A stretch of 64,000 nucleotides of DNA, taken from assembly GCA_946699065.1 (NCBI GenBank), contig CAMPDV010000538.1, positions 124,001 through 188,000 on the forward strand, read 5' to 3'. Each line of letters begins with the position of its first letter. The stretch's first letter is position 1. Under the pieces are notes generated by a model, which saw only the letters and a list, made by a program, of their open reading frames with translations, was not told the DNA's origin and did no database searches. Positions 48,292-60,500 of the stretch are shown piece by piece. The position numbers were made by a program, and so were the translations under genes. The stretch is from Loxodes magnus. Its lineage: Eukaryota; Ciliophora; Karyorelictea; Loxodida; Loxodidae.

Positions 48292-51200
48292 ATGGGATGT
48301 GGAAGTACAGGCAGGTAAAATCTAAGACCATCGTCTAAATATACTAAATAAGAAGACTTACCATAATTTTATACTTAAGTCATTAAACCTAGCACAAATA
48401 ATCCAAACTAGAGTAAGGAGAAATCTAGCTAGGAGACTTATTTTATGTCCAGTATTCAGAATTATTTAGAGGAATAAAGGAAAACTAGAGCGTAGTAAAA
48501 GTAAGTTAAGGAAAATGATCTTATATCCTAAATGCTTAGAAAATAGTACGTGATACCTTTAATGTGTGGAGATTTGATGGTAGATTAAATGGGATTAAAA
48601 GAAGTTATAGCTATCGTTAATAATTTTCTAGAGCTTGATGAATAAACAACACAAACTAACTAAAGTAATTAAGGACCAAGACATTTAGTAATTTTGGGAG
48701 AAAGAGGAAGTGGGAAAACAACGATAGCTTACTAAATTTTTGACTAATTGCTAGAAAACTAATATTATGTCCCTTTCTTCATAAATTTGAGCAATTCATC
48801 TGAAAAAAATCCTATCTAAGCTGAGATAAACAAATAAAATAAACTTGCCTTTTAAGGTGAAATTAATCAACTAAAGGATAGCTAGTTAGTTTTTATTTTA
48901 GATGCATTTGATGAAAAACAAAGTAAAGAGAATATAGTAAATTATATTTTTCAAACCTATCCTTATTCGAAAGTAATATCTACTGCCAATATACGGATAA
49001 TTAACTTAAATAGTAGATGAAAAGCAGAATTTATACCTATAGTCATAGGATTTCCAAAAGAGCATTATCTTAAGGTAGTGTATCTATAACCCCTTGATGA
49101 AGGGAATACGCTTAAATACCTATAGCATATGATAACTCATAACGAAAGCCTTAAATAAGAACTAAATGGCAGTACAGAGGAAGAATGCTTTGAACTTATA
49201 AAAAGTTACAGTTGTTTAGCAGAACTAGCTAGAAATCCTTTCAATTTGTTCCAAATCACTCATTTAATTCCAAAATTAAAAGGTAGAATATCTTAGTAGA
49301 TGAAAGATATATAGAATGAAGGATGGAATCTCTTTATGATATACTATAGCTTTATTAAGGAAATGTTCTTTGGATAAAAGGAAGAACTTAGCTAGCATAA
49401 AAAGGAAAGTGATTTTTAGAGCTTCTAATAAGGATTTGCCAAAGAGTTGTTTACTATTTGCAAGATTTTCAGCTTTAAGCAATGGACTAGTAGCAGCTTA
49501 ATCTCAGTTTCTTAGGCAAAGTAAATTTTGGATGAAGTTATGATTGAAAGAAGCTATAATAACTGATAAAAGAGTGCTATTTAAAGAGTTTTACCTTTTC
49601 AATTTTTGTAGTCTAATGATCTAAGCTCTTCTTAGATTTGAATTCATTATAGCTTTTATTAATTCTTTTAGTGCTTAAACTTGTTTGAACTGCAAGAAAA
49701 TTTAAGTAACTGAGATAAAAATTAAATATTTGACTTAGAGTTTGATATTAATACAAGTAACTTCAATTTAGTCTCCCTTTATGACAATCCAGGTGTAATT
49801 GAATTTTGTGTAGGCTTGCTTTAGATGCAAACTGAGTAAAGCTGAAACAGCTTGATAAAAGGCTTATTAGATATGGTGTGTAATTCTAGTTTTACCAAAA
49901 AGAACAAATTATCAAGTTCAAATGCCTTAACAATTCTCACTAAGGCTGGCTATCAGTTTTAAGAATAAGACTTAGAGGATTTAAAAATAGACAAAGCAGA
50001 CATTTCTAATGGAATATTTTATAGATGTAAATTAGCAAACAGCCAGATAAAAAATAGTAAGCTAAATAGCATTTATATGAAAGAATGTGATCTCAATGAA
50101 ATAAATCTGTTAGGAAGTTCGTTCAGCACCAAAGAAACAAAGATAGTAAAATGACTAGATTTTATTGAAGATTGTTGCTTATAATAAGAAGCACTTATTA
50201 TTGTATCCAGTGATTAGAAAGGTAATTAAATTAAAATTCAAAAAATAGTAAAATAAATAAATTCTGAAGGCAATATAGAGATATAAGAAATCCTTTCTTT
50301 CTAAGTGACTTTAGAAAATTCTTAGTAAGTATTAGGAGCGAAAATAATAAGGAACAAAGCTGAAGTAGTTATGGTGCTGTTTTAAACGATGGATTCATAC
50401 AATGTTATGAAATTTTTTGGAAAAGACTTTTCATAGCAAGAGAAATAATAAATAAACCAGCAAATAATCCTAAAAGCTCCTCAATCTATTTAGAGCCAAA
50501 GGTTACTTAAAAATGTTTAAGGAAAGGAAATTGATTTCTACAATACAAGTATTGTTGAATCTGAAAACGGAGTGAAAATAGTTAGCCATGAAATAAGAAA
50601 TGGGAATTTAACTTTGGTAAATATTGATTTATAGCTAAATGAAAATAAAGAGGTAATTAACCTCAGATAATTTTAAAATGGACTAATTAGATTTTATGAA
50701 GAATGTGGTAATTTAAAAATAATCCTAATTGAAGACTAGCAGCCAAATGAAAGAAAATTAGTTATTGTAAAAGAAAATTAGATAGATTTAGTAGATCAAG
50801 GCTGAATAAGACACGTGCTAGTTCTTGAGGAATCCAAGTTGACTATATTTCACTAGTAACTACTTAAGATATTTAACTCTATGACTAATTAGAGTGTTAT
50901 TATTAACTTAAGCATATAGAGACCACTATGGTTCAACAATCAGTGAATCATTTCTTCAAAGTAACGGTAGCTAGCTTTGGTTAATATATTAACCGGGAAA
51001 ATTGTTTTACAAACTACTTCAGATTATGATTGAATTGTAGGTAGCTAAGATCTCTGAATAGCAGTAGAAGATAGTAAGGAGTTGACTATTAGTAGCATAG
51101 AACAGTTGATGAGCAAATCATTAAACCCTGAAAATTGGTTACATTTTGAGTTTACTTAAAGTACGAAATAATTTGCTTACTCCAATAGTTTGTGACTCTT

Positions 51201-52668
51201 TGCTTTTTACAGGATTTTGAGTAATGAAAATGAAATGAAGATGAAAATAAAAATAATGAATAAAAGCGGAAGGTTTGTTTCTTAACTATCCCTATAGATT
51301 AGAAGAGACTCAGATTAAGAAGGTTATATTCAGTTCATAAATTAAGACTTAATAGTGATTACTAAGTTTGATCTAATTAAATTTAATATTTGAAGTAAAT
51401 AAATTAAATAGTTTACTTTAGATCAAAATGAACACTAAGGAATCCAATTTGTAAGGCCTAAACTTAATTAACTGAAGGTTATTAAAGAGGATGAGGATTA
51501 TATCTTCTATTATTAAAAAGCAAATGAAGAGCTTAATATCTATTTTTTTGTGTGAAGTACTTCACTTAACTAAATAATATTAGACTCATAGCAATTCACT
51601 TAACCTTTTCACATACTAACATGAAATGGCCAGTTAGTTGCAATAAGCGATTAATAGTAAAAGAAAAACAAATTAGAGTTCAAAATAAGGCATATCAATG
51701 TTGCTAATATCAAGTTGTAAAATGGTACTATTGTTACTACATCATAAAGCTACTAAATCCTAAAGAAAGAGTAATTCAAATATTTCTATGAATTCGATAT
51801 GTGTAACGATTATTTCTTCTATATTGAAGATAAATTTCTGATAATATAAGAAATTAAAGATTCCGATAGATTCATAAAGATAGTATAAGCTGATTACTAG
51901 AAGTTTGTTCAGACTATTGATGACTAGCATTTAATAATATTGTCTGGTTTAGAAAGTAAATTGTACAAGAGTGTTAAGATTATTAACTTTGCTAGCATTG
52001 CAAATGTCAAGAATAATTGAAAGAAAGAGATAAGCACATAGAATAGTTCTTCTTTTATTACATATGAAGATTTTGTTAGCTTAGATTAAAGAGATTATGT
52101 GAATATAAAGTGAGACAAATCAAATCAGTATTTATATACTTAAGAAGCTTCACCAGCATGGATATTTACGCTGAAAGAGAATAAATTGCTACCTCAGTTT
52201 AGTATTGGAACTTATGGATATTATAACCTTTAGAACTCAAAGGGAATGCCATAAAAGATAGAACAGATAACTTACGATCAAATGGATTAAAAGAATTGCA
52301 AGATTAACAGTTATCTTAGAGAATTTAATAGATGTAAGTGTGGAAAGCTTATCAAAATAAAAATACCAGAAGTAAAAAAATCTCAAGCACCATAATGCTA
52401 AACATGTAATAATCAGATTAAAGACAAGCACTGGTTTTGTAATTTTTGCAGTAATTGCTACTGCAAAGAGCATCCTCCTTCATGATGGCATAAAGAAAGA
52501 AAAATAACTGCTGAAGAGATACTAGAAATTAAACTGCAAAACGGTCAATTTTTAGAAAGAATCCAGTGCAATAGTTGTTTAGACTCGTTTAGATACAGAA
52601 ATTTCTACTATAACTTAATAGATGGACGTATCTTTTGCGAGCTATGTGTTGAAGGCAAAGGCGAGTGA
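48292..52668 (+). CDS. NACHT/STAND-type NTPase with pentapeptide-like, propeller-like and zinc-binding C-terminal parts
   Basis: The protein is 1,458 residues in one frame, ending at TGA 52666-52668. The N-terminus MGCGSTGRQ fits an N-myristoylation context (Gly2, Thr6) with a palmitoylatable Cys3. Walker A GERGSGKTT is at 136-144 and the NACHT-like Walker B FILDAFDE ends near 208, followed by STANIRI (sensor-like) and a Leu/Ile-rich helical region. Pentapeptide-like repeats lie around 565-610 and a long beta-rich stretch covers about 700-1330. From about 1347 come CKCG, CQTC, CNFCSNCYCKEH, CNSC and CELC, a multi-zinc C-terminus. At least fifteen in-frame TGA codons must be Trp. The nearest to the stop are about 55-60 codons upstream, apart from the TGA chosen as stop. 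Such proteins generally assemble on ligand binding. A cytosolic or membrane-tethered sensor role is inference. Confidence 0.87.
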
Positions 52669-53600
52669 TATAGAAATTTAAAGTAATTGAATTGAATTAA
52701 TTTGAGTTAAAAGGCACGTAATAAATTTTACACTTAATAAGCAAATAACTAAATAAAGTATATAGCTACTTCTTGATTAGATAATTGAAATATAAGTTTA
52801 TAGTAAGAAGGATAAATTAAAAAGATAATTAACTTAGAGTAATAAAGCATATTTAAAGGTATTTGTATATAACTCAAAGGTATTAATAAGGATAGATTTA
52901 ATTTAGTTTATTATTAAATTTAAAGGTAAAGCGAGAAATAAGTTACAATGATAATAACTTTTAAAAGCCTTTACTATATTAAGTTAAGTAGGTAAGACTT
53001 AATGCATCAGATTAGGCAACTATTTTGATTATTTTAAATTAAAAGAGATAAATATAAATCAACAGGCTAGATAATAGCTTAGATATAAGGAAGAAAAAGA
53101 AAATCTTTTAAAAGTCTTTTCTAAATAAGCTAAAAGAAGATAGTCAGTTAGAGTAAATTCCTTCTTAATTGATATAAGCTAAATAATTAAATAGCTCATA
53201 TTCTATTTAATCTCTTTTTCCAATTTTAAGTTATCAATTTAGTTATTAATTTAGGATATTAATTAATAGAACCAAAGAAATAAACAAGGAATGCTAATAC
53301 ATTATTCGTAGAAAGCTTAATTGTAATTAATCAGAAGTCAGCTATAAATAATAAGCAGGTAAGTAAGGAATTTTTATAGAGGTTATCTTGCGCTTGAAAA
53401 TATAATAAATAGTAAGATAAAATTACTAAATTCCTGTTAGGTTAAACATAATAAAGCTAATAAATTTGGTGATAAAACTAAAAGGAATAAAATCAGCAAA
53501 GAACGTTCTATATTCTAATAAAGTGATATCTTAAGTATAAATATTTCTATTCGAGGTATTTCAAGAAATAAATAAACATGAGAGAGTATAAAGCAAAAAA

Positions 53601-53682
53601 CGACACCTGTGAGGTTTGAACTCACGCGGGAAATTCCCAATGGCTTAGCAGGCCATCGCCTTAACCACTCGGCCAAAGTGTC
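53601..53682 (-). tRNA. tRNA-Ser (anticodon GCT), right-arm copy
   Basis: It has the same 82-nt cloverleaf as 821-902 with no difference that I can see in the stems or anticodon. It lies about 0.9 kb beyond the NTPase stop, as in the left arm. Confidence 0.95.
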
Positions 53683-54630
53683 TTATCTTACCTTTCAGCT
53701 ACTTTATTTAAATAAAATTTAGCAATTCTCCTTTATTATAAGATAAATAATCATTAATGAATATATATATATCTTCAGCAAAATAGAGTCAAACTTTCAA
53801 AGACTAGAAAATAACTTCTAAGTTTATAAATTTAAAATTTTCCTCTACTTATTTACTTTAACTTATCACATCAACTAATAAAACAATAAATAAAGGCTTG
53901 TAGTAAAAAGGAATGAAACGTTTTATAAGTTTACTTTAATAAATTTAAGAATTCTTTAATCCATTCTTTTAAGTCACTTATCTATTTTCTTATTATTCTT
54001 ATATTTAGACTTATCTATGAAGGTTTTAGTGATCTCTGACCCTTTCGATTTCTCAAGATCTAATGTATTAATTATTTTAAGAGATAATTTAATAAATAGA
54101 AATGTAAATTTAACTAAAATAATTAAAGTTTAATATCCTTTACTTTAATTAAAAAGTTTCTTCTTTCTCTAAAAGTATAAAATAGAATGATGTCTACTAT
54201 ATAGCTAAACGTTTAGAATATAACTCAAACTTAACACTTATATTATCTTAATCTAATATGTTAGTTATATCCCTACTAAATAGCATGCTCCTCTCATTAT
54301 ACTGTCTAGATTTTGGTTATATAATATCTAAATGCTGGAAACTGATTTATAAAGTTAGACTAATATATAGAATATTTAATTTTCTCATCTAATAGTTTTA
54401 ATTATTTCTAGTTTAATATCTTTGTTATTAATTAGGAAATTTAAATCTTAGATACCTTTTTATAATTTTAGTTGATAGATATTTATAGTATTTCTTTCAA
54501 ATGTTTATTTTTGGTTTAATATACTCTTTTAGTAGAATTTTCAGAACCATTTTATTATTTTTTGCTATCGATAAATAAAATTATAGTTGGATTTATTTAT
54601 TAAGCTAATTATTATTTAAACTTAATGCTT

Positions 54631-57543
54631 GTAATTTTAACAAATAGAAGTCATTTCTAGTCTAATTAGCTTCTCAAACTATTTTTCTGAATATATCAAA
54701 CATAGTAATACAACTTTTATTGCTATACTCTCTTGAACTTGCTAGAAATCCTTTTGATCTCTGTATATAAACTAAAAATTAGCTACTTAAAGCTTATATT
54801 TAGATTATGAAGAAATTAGTCAATAATGGTTAGCTTAAGATTCATCTTAATCTAATTACACCCATTCTTAAACTTACCTAAGGCATCTAAAACATTTTCG
54901 CTTTACTTCTACGAAATTTAGCACTAGTTGTGGTGTTTGTTTCAGTTTAGAATGCACTGGATATGATATTAGCAAGAAACTAATTTTATCAAAGCTTTTT
55001 AATTTTTTTCTTTTTATACAGATTGATTTTAAAAAAGCTCAAGTGAGATATCTAAAAAGTCGAAACTAGGAACTTATTAAAAATGAATACACAGATAGGG
55101 TTTTATAAAAGCAGTTAAAAGTATTTAAGATAATAGTCATAAAATTATAAAGGAAATTAAAAATAATTAACTAAACTCTTTATCAAGCACAGCTTATCAA
55201 GAACTTTTAGTAGTATAAAGATTTATTTCAACTTAAAATTAAATTAAATCTTATGGTTTTAAAATACTCTAACTAAAGCTATAAAATATCTTAGAAATTA
55301 AAAGGTAAAAATTATCGAATTAGCAAACTTAATGAGTTGAAACTAAAATAGAAACATATTATAAAAACGTAAAAAAGAAAATTAAGTTGCTTTAACAATT
55401 TATCTGAAATAATTGGCAAAAAAGTATTTTTATAGAATTTTAAAAATATTACAAGCTTTTTAATAAATGTATAAGAGTACAAGTTATAAATACTTTAACT
55501 TGAGGAATTTCGCTCCAAGTTTTGGAAAGATTTATCTCATATCTTGATGGTTTAATCTAATTTAGTCAGTTTTAATATTTTATCTCCTTATTTTTAATTT
55601 GTCTTTCTTATTTATCTTATGAAAGATGCGTTTCATTTATTATTTTAAGAATAATTCTGGACTAATATCTAGTTATCTGTTTAAAGTGTTTTATTGGCTT
55701 TTCTAATAATTATATCGGAGAATTGGATATACTTCTCCTAAATATTCTGAATATATGAGTAATGAATTTATAAATGCATTGCATGCAAAGTGATCCTTTA
55801 GAGATATTTAGTATACAACTTTCATACATTCAATAGTTAAACTATCTCGTTTCTAAATTATTAGCCAGAGTTAAAATATCAAATATCAAAGCTTTTTCCA
55901 ATTTTGCATATTAATCATATAGAATGATTCATACATCGATTGGGTATCTTCTGGAATAACTATACTAAAAATCTGACTAGATAGGTTTATACGTTTATAC
56001 TCATTTAACTATTAAATAAACAATTAGAAAAGATAGAATCTTCATTTTATACCCAACATTAGCACAAGAAATGAAGGTTAGATAAATATACAAACAGATA
56101 AAGTTATCTTTCCTTGCTCCTTATAATCGAAGGACTAAAAGAGCTAATTTCAAAGACTACAAATGATTAATAATAAAGGAGAAGATATTTGATTTAGTCT
56201 TTGAAGCTAATAAGAAATACCTTAATTCATAAGAGTTTTAGTTATTAAATCTGTTGTCTTTTATTTTTAGCTTTTGATAGAGTATAAAGTATTTGAAGCG
56301 TTTATTTATAGATAGGTTTGTTTATTTCTATTAGCATGATTTTATCTTTTCTTCTTTAGTTTAAGAACTGATTGCTCAATACTTTATATCTGTGATTCAC
56401 TTTTTCTAGCCTAACTAAAATATCTTTAGAAGCTATTTTCTAACGAAAATTTTTAAAGAATAAGCCTTAATTCTAGAGACATAGTCATTCAGACTAGAAT
56501 AAATTGATGTAAAGCTGTGTATTTAAAATAAATTTGTATAATCCTAATTATCTAAAATAAGTTATCCTAAAATCACATTTTCATATATGAATAAAGAGTT
56601 AAATACCAAAAGGAATAGTAATGCTTTATAGCAATATACCAAATTTTATAATATAACTAGGCTATTTCTACTTTAATAGAACTTATAGATATAAAAGAGC
56701 TACCAGAAGGATAACTCTAGCTAGCTATTTTAATTTAATTCCTTTTTTCTTCCAAATTAGCTCATTTTATTCTTTACTAAATAGACTGCGCAAACATAAT
56801 TTTGATGCTTCTATATTAGTAATAGGCATAACTAGACTTACATTAGATGAGAACTAAGAGTCTTTTTATTAGATTTTTATGGCTAAAGTATTGAACATCA
56901 TTATATTAATTTGGTATTAATAAAGCCCTCTTTAAATATTTTATGACTGCTCTTAATAGAACTTTACTTTTAATAATCAGAGTAGCAGCTAAAACTCTTC
57001 ATAAAGCTTTTATGGATAAAGGCTAAGTAAACTTTGAAATATCACTTCAAATTATATCTTCAAACTTGATTTTCTGCTTAATAATTTAAACTTTTCTTTT
57101 ATACAAATAAAGCAAAATAATTGAATCATAACACTCAATTCCAAGATTTTACAGATTAGATAACGATAATTATTTATTAGAATATGATCTTGAGATTTAT
57201 TAAAAAATATTAATTTAGTTTCTAATGCATTTTATAAGTATCCCCTTAATATGAGCATTTAAACTTGTTTATTAGCTTATTAGTTATATTTTAGATTTCT
57301 TCGCAAAGCGAATTTTATAAAATTTCTCCAGATATTTTCTAAATGTATTTTGGAATAAATTTTAGCTTTGCTTCTCTACTCTTAATTTATTTTGCTAATA
57401 TTAAAAAATATTTTTAGGAATGTTTTTCCTTTTTAATTCAAGATTTAGGCTTAAAAATAATTATATGAACTTAAATTAGATTTTGATAGTTATTGAGCCA
57501 TTTTAATTTAAAACTAGTACTTAAGTGGGAGTTTAGATTTGTT
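54631..57543. other. AT-rich DNA between block A and block B right copies
   Basis: No tRNA, domain-bearing frame or repeat could be supported. A few T-rich tracts occur. The region downstream of the B' stop does not visibly match the region downstream of copy B. Confidence 0.4.
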
Positions 57544-60500
57544 TCACTTTTCATATTTCTTATTCGAAAATTCTTCATCCTCTTTTTACTTTTTTTCTTC
57601 CTGCAAATCAATTTTATTTGAGCTGACCTGTTCTGATGTCTTTTTAAACATTGAACCTTACTCTTGCAAAAATGTGATTAAAGATTAATCTTCTATTACT
57701 TACGAAGTTTCTAAAGTTACTGATAGATTTTATGAATTTTCTTAATTTATGCTTTTTTTTGCAAGCTCGGACGCCTTTTTGCTTGCTTGTATAAAATTTT
57801 CTTGACTATTATAAAAGAATAATTAGGATCTAAATGTCATTTCATGCTCATCTTTAAAATCAAAACTAAAACGACTATTTTTTAACTAGCTCTATACCTC
57901 TTCAGCTTACTCTACAATCCTAACTTTCTTACAGAATTTTTTATCATTATTAATGTCAGTTTTAGCAGCTAATTTATTATTTCCTCTACCACTCCCCTCT
58001 AAGAACTCACCTCTTTGTTCTAACTCTTGGTAATGCAAAAAGAATTATTGAATCTACTTATTTCAGTACTCTTACTAGGTAAGCAATAAATTTCTAGCAT
58101 TAAAGAAGTGAAAGCTCTTCAAATCTAATTACCTCAAATTAAGTAACTCAATTAGCTTCAATGATGTTACAGCTTGAGAGTCTTAAAATAGTGAATATAG
58201 CTTATTAGAATGCTTATTGAGGTATTCTAGATGTTATGAATCTACTTCTATTGTATCTTATGCTACTTTCTTACTAAACCTTTGTCTTATTTAACTCTCC
58301 AGTTTCTTAAAATACTAACTCTTAGCTTACTTTTTTTCCTTTTGCTTATCCCAGTTTTAAACTATGTCTAGAAGTCTTATTTATATCATAGGAGTAAATA
58401 GACGTAAGAAAGACTTAGTTGAATTTATTTATTACTGATAGGAAATCTCTATAAGTACCTAGCGAAACCAGAAAGTGAGGAAGTAGAAATTAAACAAAAT
58501 GAGGAGGATAAAAGTTATGAGGTCAATAAAGTTATAGCGTTCGTTAGATTCAAAGTAGATACCAAAATACAGAACAAAAGCTGAAATTACTAAAGAATTC
58601 ATTTCCAACTTACTTAACTCAGGCTTAGAGTAAGGGTTACATTGTATTTATAGGTAAATGCACAATATTAGGATAAAGATTAAGCACCAAAACTGGAATA
58701 TTACTGTAGAGCTCTATAGGAAAACGAAAACTAGGGATATTGCAAACTTTTCGTATATTTTAACGAAATCTCAGTAATAATACTCCTCTCTAAAGCCTAT
58801 TGTTAGGAATCTAAACAGAGATTTCTTAATCTAGGACTTTCTATTCTTGTAAATATATAGAACAATTATTAGAGGAATAAATACTCCAAAAAATAAAAAA
58901 CTTGGAAATGCTACAGTTAATGCAAATATTAGATGCTTTCCTTTCCAGCATTCAATGTTAGTATAAGCATTTAAAATCCATTTATCTTAAGATAACTTCT
59001 AGCAACTAAACACACCAAATAGAGCTTTTATCAGATTGGTGTTAAGTTAGAAAAAGGAGACACTCAAGACGGAAATGAAAGTTTTCTAGTTAAATGCCTA
59101 CTTCTTAATTGCAGATTTCAAAAACATAATAAATGTAGTGATTATTATTATTGCAAAGGGCATGATAATAGTTGCAATTGTTTTATTGTAATATCTGTTT
59201 TCTCCTTCTTATATAAGGCAATCAAACCCAAAAATAGAAGTAGTTCCCTAGTTATAATATTCTATTATTCGGAAAAATTCTTAGAAGGTTTAGGGCCATT
59301 TGAAGTTAAAATTTTAAATAAGAGATTAAAACTGCATGTAGTTGGTTAAAATTTTGAAGTAAACGCCATAAAGACTCTATTTTCCATATATGGATGCTAG
59401 TGTTTGATTAACTATATACAATATGAAAACTATAAAGACTACAAAGATAAATAACGTTAGAACTATTATTTAATCCTAGTCTAGGCATTTCTTACAATTG
59501 TTACGAAGATCTTTCGTGTAATCTTATTTGCACACATCACATAAAATGCCTTCATAATTATCTTTGCAATAACCTTGCCAATTTATTTAATCTCTCATCT
59601 TTTTTCTTATTTTGGTATCAGTTTCTTTAAGATAATTAACTGTATAATTGCTAGATAAGTAGCTACCTAAGCAAGCTTGCTTATTTGGACATTTATGTAT
59701 ATCTTCTGAACTGAAACTTTCTTTTCAATATCCTTCTTTAGGAGTAATCAAGTCTCCTCCATAGCATATGCTACCTTCTACACAATCTTTGCATTAAGTA
59801 TTATTTTCATTAAAAGAGAAATACCGAGAAAAAAAAAAAAAAATGGAATAATCTATTCGCCTTTCCAAAAACCAAATTAAGAACGCAAAAAGGAAAGCTG
59901 CGAAACTAATGCAGAAACAATAACAAGAAGAAGATAAATCAAGTTCCTCATCTGAAGGAAAAGTTATAATTGGAACAATAGAGACGAATCCAGTAAAAGT
60001 ACAAAAATAATCAGAAGACTAAATATAAATTGACTAAATGAAAACAATAATACAAAATTATTAGGAAACAATTTACAATCATGGGGAAAAAATAAGAGAA
60101 CTAATGAATACTATCGAAGATTAAAACAACGAGCTACTAATAATAAGACGACAATTGATTTAAAATAATCTAGTCACGGAATAGTAACTATATGAATAAT
60201 CTCAATCGAATTTTAAGCAAGAACAAAATATGATTATTGAAAAAGTTTCTACATAAACAAACATCCAAGAAAAATAGAATGACGAAAAGATTAATATAGA
60301 ATTACTCCAAAGAATCGATTAACTTGAAAAAAAAGTATTTCTGAAGAGATTCAAGAAAAGACCAATCAAAAATTGCTATTATTGCAAATCAAAGTGACAC
60401 CTATTACAAAATTGCGATCAGTGAAGATAAATTTAGATGAAAGAACAACAAAGAACGTTAAGAATGCTTAGCAGACTCTGAATCACCGAAACGGGAATTT

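Larger units (their letters stand above)
46040..54630. repeat. Block A, right arm (inverted relative to 1-8230)
   Basis: This is the reverse-complement partner of 1-8230, containing gene G (minus), the NTPase (plus) and tRNA-Ser (minus). Conservation is strongest over the NTPase gene and the tRNA. The flanks, for example 52,700-53,560 against 960-1,900, are much more diverged. Confidence 0.85.
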
